A stretch of 33,102 bases of DNA from Crocinitomicaceae bacterium (lineage in GTDB: Bacteria; Bacteroidota; Bacteroidia; Flavobacteriales_D; Crocinitomicaceae): NCBI GenBank assembly GCA_025210175.1, contig JAOASF010000155.1, forward strand, positions 1 through 33,102. The letters are read 5' to 3'. Under the pieces are notes generated by a model. That model made no database searches, was not told where the DNA came from, and was given only the letters and a program-made list of their open reading frames with translations. How positions within the stretch are numbered: the first letter of the stretch is position 1; the number at the start of each line of letters is the position of its first letter. Below, in pieces: positions 6,501-13,405 of the stretch. The position numbers and the translations under genes are program-made.

Positions 6501-8894
6501 ATTTGGGTTCGCAACACAAGTGGCATTGGAAGTCATTTCTACGACCACCACATCCTGATCCGAAAAATTATTAAACGAGAACACCGCTCCAGAACCACTA
6601 GCAATGCCATTGATTCTCCATTCATAAATGGGACTGCTACCTTCATCTGTTGGACTCGCTGTGAATTCTAGTGTTTCATTTGGACAGGAAGGGTTATCTC
6701 CTTGGGTTAAGGCTATACTAACAGATGGATTGGGTATAGGCGTAACTGACATCGTAATGATCTGTGAAGGCGTGCTTGACTGATCTGGACAGGGTGCTGA
6801 AGAGGTCATGAAGCATTGTACCATGTCGCCATCAGCCAATGAATCTGTGGTGTAGGTCGTCCCGTTGGCTGCAAATATGCCATTCACTTGCCATTCATAC
6901 ACAGGAGTTGTTCCCCCGTTGGAAGAAGACAAGGAAAAAATCACGGTTTCTCCTTCGCAAATGGATGAAGTTCCTTGTTGAAAATCAATCTGAAGGTCTG
7001 TCACCACATTGGGCGTTCTATCAATAATTAGGGTATTAGAAGTAGCCGTGGGAGTTATCGTACAGACATAGTCAGAAGTCAATACCACAGAAATATTATC
7101 CTGGTCATTCAAGGAAGAGCTCGTAAAAACGGGACCTGAAGCCGTTGAAATTCCATTCACCTGCCAGTCGTAACTCGGATTGGCACCTCCATTTGTAGGC
7201 GTGGCAGTAAATTCCAAAGTACTACCATCACAACTTGGGTTTGATCCTGCCGTCATACTCGCACTAACGCTAACCGTTTCATTCGCAATTACGGTTACAA
7301 TAATAGGTGTGCTTGTAGTAGTGGGTTCGCTTGGACAAAGGGCATTATTGGTCATGGTCACCGTCACTTCATCCTGATCCACAAAGCCATTGCTCGCATA
7401 TTGGTCACCTGTTCCAACCTGAATTCCATTCACCTGCCAAGTGTAGGTCGGATTCGTCCCTCCATTGGTTGGCACCGCGCTAAATTCAACAGTTTCCCCA
7501 TCACACGTCGGATTTGCACCTGCACTTAGGTTCACGCTTACCTCTGGTGTTAAAATCGGGTTCACTTTCATCGTAATGGCATTGGAAGTCTTGGACGGTG
7601 CTTCTGGACAACTTAAATCAGGCGTAATAGTTAAGGTAATTACATCCTGATCTGCCAAACTGCTACTAGAGTAAGTTAAGTTGGAACCAACAGATCCACC
7701 ATTGATTTGCCAATCATAAACTACATTTGCTCCACCATTGTTAACTGTTCCCGAAAACACCACCGTTTCTCCATCACAAATGGTATCATTACCACTGGTC
7801 ACGTCAATACTCACGTCATACAGGTCCGTCGCGTTTACGGTTACACTTCTCGATTCTTCCCAAATGCAGCCATTGGCGTCCTCTACTTGGTAAATGAGGT
7901 CAAAGGTTCCTGAAGCCGAAGAGTTGAACGTGGGAGACTGCACATTGGTCGCCGAAAGGGATGAACTTCCAGATCCAGACCAAGTGTGACTATATGGAGC
8001 AACACCACCCGTTGGTCCACCGTCTACAGGCAAATCCGCATTCTGACATACCTCCGCCGGGTCGGGTTCTATGGCAGCAGATAAATCGGTGGTGACAAAG
8101 GTATTTTCGCCGCAACCTGTTGCATCCCCTGTGCTATTATACGGTACAATTTTCCAGTAGTAAGTAGTGTTTGGCAAAAGATTCGTTGCGTTATAACTAG
8201 AATCGGTTTGATCCGAAACAAGAGGAGGATTCGTGGCCGTTCCGAGGTAGACTTTGAACCCTGATGCTCGACTACCAGTTGCACTTGAGCGCCAACTAAG
8301 TGTTGTATTTAGGCAGACATCTTCTGTTCCTGAGGCAGGTGTAAAATTCGTTGCACAATTGGGTGGATTGGCCGGCAAAATCTCTACCGTATAATCTTCA
8401 GCTTCTCCTGAGCCTTGATTTCCACACGAGATATTCGCTCCTACACTTGCTGTTCCAGTCGTACGAATACGCATTCGTGTTTCTCCCAAAAGGGCTGTTG
8501 TGGGAACGTTAATTACAACAGTTGAAGTAAAACTTCCAACCGGACTGTATACTCCTCCTGTATAGACTTGCTCGCTGTTTTCAAAAATGAGGTTCTGATT
8601 CCAATCGATATACACGTAGATACTTGCCGAAAGCGTTCCTCCCGATGTGGTAACCACTGACATGTTATAGGCAGACCCTGTTCGTATATCCGCCTTCATT
8701 GCCGTGTAATCAGCATACCCACCAGCCGAACAAGCGGAGGCATTCGAAATATTGTTATTTACGCCATTCAAGGTTACGTTTTGAATGGGGATCGAACAAC
8801 TAGAAGTCGCTGAACAATATTGAGCAAAGGATGAATTGTGATTCAAGAGGAAAAGAACAAGCAATCCGGTGAATACAGTGTAGATCTTTTTCAT
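3552..8894 (-). CDS. Giant T9SS-secreted surface protein with GEVED, Fn3-like and 14 Ig-like repeats (type A sorting tail)
   Basis: 1780 residues from the ATG at 8894; a TTG three codons earlier is less likely. In order: a signal peptide (MKKIYTVFTGLLVLFLLNH...FAQ); a GEVED-type domain at about 85-175 (IYVYIDWNQNLIFENSEQ ... GEAEDYTVEI); a fibronectin III-like domain at about 185-270; one PKD/SprB-like module at about 273-350; 14 tandem Ig-like repeats of 90-92 residues (about 353-1625), each with one Cys early and one late; then a linker and a type A T9SS sorting domain (VFPNPTNGELTIVL ... NVVKY) at the end. It should cross the outer membrane through the Por/T9SS machinery and be attached to or released from the surface. 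A role in adhesion or matrix is inferred from architecture only. It is transcribed alone and converges on the ArsR operon. Confidence 0.93.
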   Translation of the reverse strand: MKKIYTVFTGLLVLFLLNHNSSFAQYCSATSSCSIPIQNVTLNGVNNNISNASACSAGGYADYTAMKADIRTGSAYNMSVVTTSGGTLSASIYVYIDWNQNLIFENSEQVYTGGVYSPVGSFTSTVVINVPTTALLGETRMRIRTTGTASVGANISCGNQGSGEAEDYTVEILPANPPNCATNFTPASGTEDVCLNTTLSWRSSATGSRASGFKVYLGTATNPPLVSDQTDSSYNATNLLPNTTYYWKIVPYNSTGDATGCGENTFVTTDLSAAIEPDPAEVCQNADLPVDGGPTGGVAPYSHTWSGSGSSSLSATNVQSPTFNSSASGTFDLIYQVEDANGCIWEESRSVTVNATDLYDVSIDVTSGNDTICDGETVVFSGTVNNGGANVVYDWQINGGSVGSNLTYSSSSLADQDVITLTITPDLSCPEAPSKTSNAITMKVNPILTPEVSVNLSAGANPTCDGETVEFSAVPTNGGTNPTYTWQVNGIQVGTGDQYASNGFVDQDEVTVTMTNNALCPSEPTTTSTPIIVTVIANETVSVSASMTAGSNPSCDGSTLEFTATPTNGGANPSYDWQVNGISTASGPVFTSSSLNDQDNISVVLTSDYVCTITPTATSNTLIIDRTPNVVTDLQIDFQQGTSSICEGETVIFSLSSSNGGTTPVYEWQVNGIFAANGTTYTTDSLADGDMVQCFMTSSAPCPDQSSTPSQIITMSVTPIPNPSVSIALTQGDNPSCPNETLEFTASPTDEGSSPIYEWRINGIASGSGAVFSFNNFSDQDVVVVEMTSNATCVANPNVMSNSITISQTPFSTTSVQASITQGNNPSCTGETLEFTATPTNGGTSPSYDWQINGVSVGTGSTYTSSSLNDQDEIKVNMASSLQCPVDSAVSSSPIVVSILPTDVTSVQIQLTQGTTTICSGDTVAFALSSNGGGSTPVYEWLLNGIVATTGSTYTTDSLVDGDQVQVRMTSSAPCPDQANTLSNTLTFQVTPLSNPAVSIAQTGGSNPSCPGENLQFTATPTDGGTNPNYTWRINGNPIASGQVFNFNGFNDQDLVDVRMVSNAACAISPTQFSNSITINETPTAVTGVQIAISQGTNPACEGSAIEFSATPTNGGANPSYQWMVNGVAVGSGNPYATSSLNTGDVVRVKMMSNAACADSVQKHSNSITMNMQPYVTPDISIDFTQGANPSCDGSNLEFGATYSNAGNNPSIEWWVNNTYVANGLIYGASNLQDQDEVRAVVLSNATCSTSATDSSNILIIQRTPNDTSSIAIAVSDSSYCEGTAIDFLITDQQNEGNSPMYTWYVNGDSAAVGTSFTPDSLSTGDLVYVQLHSSLTCVINDSVASNVYTVNNIPAVEPEVNLQISQGQLESCEGSFVGFIAQPTNGGTLPNYSWYRNGVFVSNGSSYGSSNFMNGDEVYATMVSNETCVVYSTAHSDTLQLIRNPITQPEITTQLTSGSLTICEGENVSFKASASQAGMSPSFQWYWNGQPTSTDSIYASSSFSDQDSVWCILTSSDGCAASTTDSSELYVLTVQSTAPAPIISTEMTDGNTENCKGDFVAFKASSVQSGSNPTYLWYLNGIAVVQDSVYGSSNFNNGDQIWCVVTSNAQCIGVEEDTSVVYSLVMNPIPPTPSVTQNGTTLTSSSSSGNQWLKDGVDIPGATSQTYTYTTNGVYAVRVIAACPSDTSNEINGNDVGLGELNFLQAKVFPNPTNGELTIVLKETVRGVMHLYDAKGNVLMQQAINENETKVSLASFSAGLYRLVLETDKGFFTQNVVKY
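4008..7826 (-). repeat. 14 tandem ~273-bp units encoding Ig-like domains
   Basis: The region is almost exactly 14 x 273 bp. Shared protein landmarks in each unit are NPSC-G--L-F, a T--GG-NP-Y-W-VNG core, a DQD or DGD turn, and a TSNATC-like Cys near the end. Units 3-4-5 match units 6-7-8 better than they match their neighbours. For example, AAGAGGTCAT occurs at 5981 and again at 6800, 819 bp away (3 x 273). This implies a later three-unit duplication on top of the single-unit amplification. Confidence 0.88.
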
Positions 8895-8938
8895 GTAAAA
8901 CAATGGTTAACAGCCTTGTATTTTAGCAAGCAGGCGCT

Positions 8939-8969
8939 CTAATATACACGTCTATCAATTGAAAATCAA
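8939..8969 (-). promoter_or_regulatory. Possible promoter of the giant Ig-repeat gene
   Basis: On the minus strand, TTG (8967-8969) is followed after 20 bases by TATATTAG (8939-8946), one mismatch from TAnnTTTG. It lies about 45 bases upstream of the ATG at 8894, in an AT-rich divergent intergenic region shared with the acetyltransferase gene at 9072. Confidence 0.45.
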
Positions 8970-9071
8970 CAATTTGTTAAATAATTTACATGAACGGTTC
9001 ATCTTCCTTTTGAAGCACTTTCTAGAGATCAGGCTGTAAGCGCATTTTTACAAAGCTAATATCTTTAAAAA

Positions 9072-9626
9072 ATGATTTCATCTCTTCACACGGAGCGTTT
9101 TTTGCTGCGTCCGATTGAATTTTCAGACGCCGAGGCAATGTTCACAATGGATTCCGACCCAAAAGTGCACCTTTATTTGGGTAATTCACCCGTACAAACC
9201 TTGGAAGAAATCAAAGACATCATCGGCTATATACAAAAACAATATACCGAGTATGGCATTGGAAGATTTGCCGTTATCGACAAGAAAAATGACTCCTTCA
9301 TCGGTTGGTGCGGTTTGAAGTTTGTGGATGTTGAGATTTGTGCTCGAAAGGATTATTACGACATAGGCTATCGCTTTTTACCCGAATATTGGGGTCAGGG
9401 GATTGCCACAGAAACAGCTTCATCTTGGTTAAAATATGCGTTTGAAGAAATGAAACTGTCTGAAGTATTGGCTGGTGCAGATGTGGAAAATGGTGCTTCC
9501 AATCGGGTTTTACAGAAAATCGGTCTGACGTACTTTGATCGAGGAGTATATGATGAGGTAGACCACAATTGGTATCGAATAAGTCGCCAAGAGTATGAAA
9601 AAAGAACGGATCACCAAGGGGAATGA
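9072..9626 (+). CDS. GNAT-family N-acetyltransferase (RimJ/RimL-like)
   Basis: 184 residues. The start HTERFLLRPIEFSDAEAMFTMDSDPKVHLYLG is the standard opening of the RimJ/RimL-type GNATs (Pfam Acetyltransf_3). The acetyl-CoA binding motif lies around residues 96-115: DIGYRFLPEYWGQGIATE, fitting the R/Q-x-x-G-x-G/A pattern. It is followed by AGADVENGASNRVLQKIGL, the beta-bulge and helix that end the fold. It transfers acetyl from acetyl-CoA to an amine; the substrate may be a protein N-terminus or a small molecule. It heads a three-gene cluster with a paralog 15 bases downstream. Substrate cannot be predicted. Confidence 0.93.
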   Translation: MISSLHTERFLLRPIEFSDAEAMFTMDSDPKVHLYLGNSPVQTLEEIKDIIGYIQKQYTEYGIGRFAVIDKKNDSFIGWCGLKFVDVEICARKDYYDIGYRFLPEYWGQGIATETASSWLKYAFEEMKLSEVLAGADVENGASNRVLQKIGLTYFDRGVYDEVDHNWYRISRQEYEKRTDHQGE

Positions 9627-9641
9627 ATTTGGTTCAGAAAA

Positions 9642-10175
9642 ATGAAAAACAGGGATAATAAACCAACAATCATCGCTTCCACCAGCCGTATTTATTTGTA
9701 CGAACTAACGGTGCATGATGCTGATAATTTCTTTCGACTCAATGCCGACAGCGAAGTGATGAAGTTCACGGGCGATCGTTCATTTGCCCATCTTGAGGAG
9801 GCTCGGTCCTTTCTTCAAGATTACCAACCCTACCAGAAAGATGGATTGGGTAGATGGGGAATTAAAGACAAAATCCACCATACTTTTGTTGGGTGGTGCG
9901 GACTGAAATATCACGAAGACAAAGGAGAAATTGACCTTGGCTTTCGCATAATCAAGGAAGAATGGAACAAGGGGTACGCCACCGAAGCCGCGCAATTATG
10001 CTTGCGACTCGCCTTTCACGGCATGGATATTCCTAAAATTGTGGGGCGGGTACAAGTAGGCAACGAAGCATCTATACATGTACTTCAAAAACTTGGCTTT
10101 ACCTATCAACACACTTTTATTGAAAGAGAAAAAAACTGGTTGCAATATGAAATTTTAAAGCAAGACTATCCATGA
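9642..10175 (+). CDS. GNAT-family N-acetyltransferase, tandem paralog
   Basis: 177 residues. It aligns along its length with the preceding gene: both have STSRIYLYELTVHDADNF-like or HTERFLLRPIEFSDAE-like starts, F(I/V)GWCGLK in the middle, an acetyl-CoA loop (here EEWNKGYATEAAQ) and VLQK(L/I)G near the end. The two therefore come from a tandem duplication, now well diverged. Its last codons overlap the next start codon (ATGA at 10172-10175), showing translational coupling. The divergence suggests different substrates, or a heterodimer; neither can be shown here. Confidence 0.92.
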   Translation: MKNRDNKPTIIASTSRIYLYELTVHDADNFFRLNADSEVMKFTGDRSFAHLEEARSFLQDYQPYQKDGLGRWGIKDKIHHTFVGWCGLKYHEDKGEIDLGFRIIKEEWNKGYATEAAQLCLRLAFHGMDIPKIVGRVQVGNEASIHVLQKLGFTYQHTFIEREKNWLQYEILKQDYP

Positions 10176-10678
10176 CAACTAAGGAATTAATAGCTCAACT
10201 CAAACGAGATTTACCCCACGGGTACAAGCCTGAGCGCGAAGAATTTGCTCGCTTGATTGTAAACGAACAGCATTCTATTCAAGAATTGAGCACCTTACTA
10301 TTTGAAAAAGAAAAAGTATCCTATCGCTTTTCGTGGTTACTAACAGACATTGGTTTATACAACAAAGACTATTTGTTTCGCACTTTGCCCTATTTATTTT
10401 CCAAGCGTAAAGAGGTTACTTTTTTTGATTTCGAAGAACAATTTTCAACCTACTGGTACTATTTCGGTGTTCCCGAAGAAAATGAATCAGATGCCCTGGA
10501 TTTACTCATTCACTTCCTTACAAACGACTACAAGGTAAGTACGCAATCGCGAAGTTTGGACGCACTTTTAACCTTGGTTGAAAAATATCCAGAGTTGGGT
10601 CCTGAGGTAAAAATGGTAGCCGAAGGAGTTCGTTGCAGTCCGAATGTGAGAAAAAGAAGGAAAGCTTTGTTGGGATAG
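10172..10678 (+). CDS. Helical protein of unknown function, coupled to the GNAT pair
   Basis: 168 residues, starting in the ATGA overlap with the GNAT stop. I do not recognise the family with confidence. The sequence looks all-alpha, with short amphipathic helices (ELIAQLKRDL, ARLIVNEQHSIQELSTLLF, SWLLTDIGLYNKDYLFRTLPYLF, DALDLLIHFLTND, SLDALLTLVEKYP) reminiscent of HEAT/ARM-type repeats, and ends in a basic tail (RKRRKALLG). There is no signal peptide or membrane segment. Tight coupling to an acetyltransferase suggests it could be a partner or substrate of that enzyme; this is inference only. Confidence 0.8.
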   Translation: MTTKELIAQLKRDLPHGYKPEREEFARLIVNEQHSIQELSTLLFEKEKVSYRFSWLLTDIGLYNKDYLFRTLPYLFSKRKEVTFFDFEEQFSTYWYYFGVPEENESDALDLLIHFLTNDYKVSTQSRSLDALLTLVEKYPELGPEVKMVAEGVRCSPNVRKRRKALLG

Positions 10679-10727
10679 CGTAATTTTAATTTGATTATCT
10701 TAAGTAAAGAAACATTCTACAACTACT

Positions 10728-11171
10728 ATGAACCATGAAAAATACACCCTACAATCAGATCAAAAACTACTCTTATTCGAGTTCATAAGCATTGGCCCAA
10801 AAGGAAGAATAAAAAAAGTCATTCAATACACCGAAACCAACATTTCTGGGATATATAATTTAGGCTTTGGTGATTGGGATGAAGCATCAGGTTGCGTAAT
10901 TGATGATGTTATTACAAATAATGGTGACTCATACAAAGTTTTAGCAACTGTGTCTTCCTCTTTGTTTGCCTTCTTCGACAAACATCCTAACGCGATTGTT
11001 TATATCGTTGGTAGTAACTCGATCCGAACCAGACTTTATAGAATTGGCATTTCTACCAATCTACATTTGATTGATGATCTCTTTGAAATTCATGGATTAC
11101 TTAATGATCAATGGGAAATTTTCAACATCAATCAGAACTATGATGCATTTTTGATTTCCAAAAAACCTTAA
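10728..11171 (+). CDS. DUF6934 family protein
   Basis: 147 residues. Recognised from the family pattern FEFISIGPKGRIKKVIQYTET near the start, then LGFGDWDEASGCVIDDVITNNGDSYKVLATV and the TRLYRIGI segment around residues 101-108. It is cytosolic, with no signal peptide or membrane segment. DUF6934 proteins are common in Bacteroidota, and I know of no assigned function. A 49-residue basic protein starts 12 bases downstream. The pair resembles a two-gene module of the toxin-antitoxin size class, but no toxin or antitoxin fold is visible. Confidence 0.8.
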   Translation: MNHEKYTLQSDQKLLLFEFISIGPKGRIKKVIQYTETNISGIYNLGFGDWDEASGCVIDDVITNNGDSYKVLATVSSSLFAFFDKHPNAIVYIVGSNSIRTRLYRIGISTNLHLIDDLFEIHGLLNDQWEIFNINQNYDAFLISKKP

Positions 11172-11183
11172 CTTTGTTATGTT

Positions 11184-11333
11184 ATGAGTATGAAAATAAA
11201 GGACTTAAACAATTCCAAAATTCCAATTGTCAAGATTAACAACAAGTTGAATAAAACGTCAACCAAAGTTCTTTTTCCAGAAAAAGTGGAACAAGCCAAT
11301 AAGGTTTTGCAAAAAGTAGGACTACCCAAATAA
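11184..11333 (+). CDS. 49-residue basic protein downstream of DUF6934 gene
   Basis: ATG AGT ATG at 11184 opens a frame of 49 codons that ends at TAA (11331-11333). The product is Lys/Asn-rich and basic (MSMKIKDLNNSKIPIVKINN at the start, then FPEKVEQANKVLQKVGLPK at the end); the C-terminal part could form a helix. It begins 12 bases after the DUF6934 stop, which suggests co-transcription and a functional link. Support for real coding is its position, the clean start and stop and plausible composition. There is no recognised family. Confidence 0.6.
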   Translation: MSMKIKDLNNSKIPIVKINNKLNKTSTKVLFPEKVEQANKVLQKVGLPK

Positions 11334-11341
11334 TTCAATAA

Positions 11342-11374
11342 AAATGCCATCAATCCCGAAGATCAATGGCATTT
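11342..11374 (-). terminator. Terminator hairpin downstream of the TIGR01777 gene
   Basis: AAATGCCAT (11342-11350) pairs with ATGGCATTT (11366-11374), a perfect 9-bp stem. The T-rich run follows only on the minus strand, so it mainly ends the minus operon that stops at 11399. It may also slow transcription from the DUF6934 side. Confidence 0.65.
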
Positions 11375-11398
11375 GAGTTGAGTTGAAAATAGGGAACC

Positions 11399-12316
11399 TT
11401 AAGATTTGGAAGGATGTAAGATTTGCTGGAGGGCCATATGCAAATCTGCATGCTGAAATTGAAAGCCGTGATCCAATAATTTGCGAGGTATAACATTCCT
11501 ACTTTTCAAGACCAATTCCGCTTCTGTTCCTTTGATAAATGCACCCAATTTGATCAAACAAGTATCCACAGGAATCAGGAATCTTTTTCCTTTTATTTGT
11601 TTCAATAGGGTCATGAATTCTCTGTTTCGAACTGGTCTGGGATGGGTGATATTCACCTGACCATCCAGCGTCTCGTCCTTTCTAATGAATTCAATACTGC
11701 GCAAGAAGTCTTCCTCCGAAATCCAGCTCATTTTCTGTTTACCCGAACCCAAGCGACTTCCTATCCCCCAACTTACGAGGTTTAAAAATTCATTCAGTAG
11801 CGGACCTTTTCCAAGAACAAAGGAGGTTCTTATGGCTACTTTTCTCGTCATAGGAGTATGGAGTGAAAAGAAACTCTCTTCCCACATTTTGCATACACGC
11901 TCCGAAAAATTGTCGCCAACGGTACCCGTGTATTCATCCTGTACGCCTTCAAATGCCTCTTCGTATATCGTTGCGGATGAAGCATTGATCCACAATTTTG
12001 GAGGACAATTGAGGTGAACGAGGGCCTCCCCCAACGTTTTGGTGGAATTGACACGAGAGTCTATAATGGCGACCTTATTGCGTCGGTTATATCTGCAATC
12101 CACAGACTTTCCAGATAGATTGATCAACATTTCCGCTCCTTCCAAACAATGTATCCAAGGTCCAATGTGTTCACCGTCCCAATGAATGTAATTCGAAGAA
12201 AGTTCTTTTTCATTCTGACGAGTCAAAATTTGAACGTCCCAATTTTTTTGGCTAAAATGATGGTGTAGCAATTTCCCCAAATACCCACTTCCACCGGCTA
12301 TTACAACTTTTTTCAT
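11399..12316 (-). CDS. TIGR01777-family NAD-dependent epimerase-like protein (YfcH/SDR39U1 type)
   Basis: 305 residues, the usual length. It has a Rossmann start with the GGSGYLG nucleotide loop (residues 8-14), the ILTR segment after strand 2, GAEMLINLSGKSVDCRYN, INASSATIY in place of the classic SDR Ser-Tyr region, and WEESFF followed by VAIRTSFVLG. The C-terminal part (about 250-300: LIKLGAFIKGTEAELVLKSRNVIPRKL) matches the DUF1731 tail of this family. It is expected to be a cytosolic NAD(P)-binding oxidoreductase or epimerase; the substrate is unknown even for characterised relatives. It is the last gene of a minus operon, six bases after the small membrane protein and under the palindrome at 12706-12727. 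Confidence 0.92.
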   Translation of the reverse strand: MKKVVIAGGSGYLGKLLHHHFSQKNWDVQILTRQNEKELSSNYIHWDGEHIGPWIHCLEGAEMLINLSGKSVDCRYNRRNKVAIIDSRVNSTKTLGEALVHLNCPPKLWINASSATIYEEAFEGVQDEYTGTVGDNFSERVCKMWEESFFSLHTPMTRKVAIRTSFVLGKGPLLNEFLNLVSWGIGSRLGSGKQKMSWISEEDFLRSIEFIRKDETLDGQVNITHPRPVRNREFMTLLKQIKGKRFLIPVDTCLIKLGAFIKGTEAELVLKSRNVIPRKLLDHGFQFQHADLHMALQQILHPSKS

Positions 12317-12322
12317 GACTTC

Positions 12323-12673
12323 TTAGTATAGATGCGCGCGACTTTTCAAACGAAATAAAATCACCAAGTTCAGAAAGTGAATTGCCCCCAAGAACAAGGC
12401 AATGCCGCCCAATTTGTAACTCAAAACCTCTATTAGATATTCGGCATTTGACACCATTGAATAAATTTTCAGAACATAGAATATGTACCCGAGATTGATG
12501 AGGTAAAACCCGACCTCCAGAAGCTTGTTAACACTCCTTGCGAGTTCACTATTTCCTTTGAAAATATCAATCAAAAAGGTTTGACCAAAACGGGTTAGTG
12601 TCCTCGCCACCCAGATGGTTAAGGCGATAGAGAACAATAAATAAAGCGTGTATGCGATAACAGTGTAACTCAT
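12323..12673 (-). CDS. Small integral membrane protein, unknown function
   Basis: 116 residues with three clear membrane stretches: 4-24 (VIAYTLYLLFSIALTIWVA), 53-70 (VGFYLINLGYIFYVLKIY) and 88-109 (GGIALFLGAIHFLNLVILFRL). A possible amphipathic re-entrant piece lies around FGQTFLIDIF. The family is not recognised. It lies between the GbsR-type regulator and the epimerase-like gene. An exact copy of the regulator's operator sits 33 bases upstream of its start, so it is very likely under that regulator. Co-regulation suggests a membrane-related job for the operon, but nothing in the sequence says which. Confidence 0.82.
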   Translation of the reverse strand: MSYTVIAYTLYLLFSIALTIWVARTLTRFGQTFLIDIFKGNSELARSVNKLLEVGFYLINLGYIFYVLKIYSMVSNAEYLIEVLSYKLGGIALFLGAIHFLNLVILFRLKSRAHLY

Positions 12674-12705
12674 GACATTTGTTTTTAATTATTAGTATGT
12701 ATTGA

Positions 12706-12727
12706 ACTTTCAATAATTTTTGAAAGT
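12706..12727 (-). promoter_or_regulatory. GbsR-type operator upstream of the membrane protein / epimerase operon
   Basis: A 22-bp element: ACTTTCAA, six bases (TAATTT), TTGAAAGT, a perfect inverted repeat. The identical 22 bp occurs at 13267-13288 in front of the regulator gene. As there, the minus-strand TTG of the inner half-site is placed to act as a -33 box (19 bases before TAATTAAA, a poor -7 match), so repression by blocking polymerase is plausible. Confidence 0.7.
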
Positions 12728-12742
12728 AAAGAACAAATTTTT

Positions 12743-13240
12743 TTAAAGTTTTAATAGCAACTTATAAAACCAATTTTTGTCGCTATTCGAAAAACGATCC
12801 AATATTCCATCAAATTTCTCTGCAAATTCCAATAACTCCGCAGTTTGAGCCTTGAATTCTTCCACCTTCTCCCCTTCTTTACCTTCCACTTGCTGGACCT
12901 TTCTCAATACTTCCAAAGCAGGCTGAATCTCTCTTTTTCGGCGTTCATTGGCAATGATTCTCGCCAAATCCATCACGTCTTTTATGGCAACGAAATATTC
13001 CTTTCTTTCCCCTATTCTCAACTCCTTGCGCACCACGCCCCAATCCATCAAAGCGCGAATGTTCATATTCACGTTTCCACGAGACACCTGCAATTCCTCC
13101 ATGATATCTTCTGTAGATAAGCCCTGAGGAGAAACCAGCAGCAAAGCTTGAATCTGAGCCATGGCCTTGTTGATACCCCAATTGGCACCCAAGATTCCCC
13201 ATGCTTGTATAAATTCCGCTTTTGCTTCTGGTAAGTTCAT
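12743..13240 (-). CDS. GbsR/MarR-type transcriptional regulator
   Basis: 165 residues from ATG 13240; a start seven codons earlier would overlap the promoter and is unlike the family. The N-terminus EAKAEFIQAWGILGANWGINKAMAQIQALLLVSPQGLS is typical of GbsR-like regulators. It is followed by a winged helix with recognition helix VSRGNVNMNIRALMDWGVV (about 55-73) and a long C-terminal coiled coil for dimerisation (about 100-150). GbsR relatives control choline/betaine or lipid genes in other bacteria; here no such gene is adjacent. Two identical palindromes, one at its own promoter and one before the next operon, point to autoregulation and control of 12673-11399. Confidence 0.9.
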   Translation of the reverse strand: MNLPEAKAEFIQAWGILGANWGINKAMAQIQALLLVSPQGLSTEDIMEELQVSRGNVNMNIRALMDWGVVRKELRIGERKEYFVAIKDVMDLARIIANERRKREIQPALEVLRKVQQVEGKEGEKVEEFKAQTAELLEFAEKFDGILDRFSNSDKNWFYKLLLKL

Positions 13241-13244
13241 GACC

Positions 13245-13288
13245 CAAATGTAAACAAACATTTTAAACTTTCAATAATTTTTGAAAGT
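13245..13288 (-). promoter_or_regulatory. gbsR-like gene promoter with embedded operator
   Basis: On the minus strand, TTG (13272-13274), exactly 19 bases, then TACATTTG (13245-13252): a perfect Bacteroidota promoter. The -33 TTG lies inside the operator palindrome at 13267-13288, so bound regulator would exclude RNA polymerase. The -7 box ends only four bases before the ATG at 13240, so the transcript should be leaderless or nearly so. Confidence 0.78.
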
Positions 13289-13405
13289 TTTATTTCGCAC
13301 CCTACAAATCATCCGTTGAATTACTGACAATTTCGTTTTATTATCAAAGTTTTGGATTTTGAGTTAACCCTTTTCATCGTATAAATCTAGTGGCTATAAA
13401 AGATG

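Noticed and set aside
12153..12169. Reverse-strand match to the 20-nt repeat (GGTCCAATGTGTTCACC)
   Set aside because: It lies inside the conserved coding region of the TIGR01777 gene, only the inner part matches, and the GTGGT end is altered; chance is sufficient.
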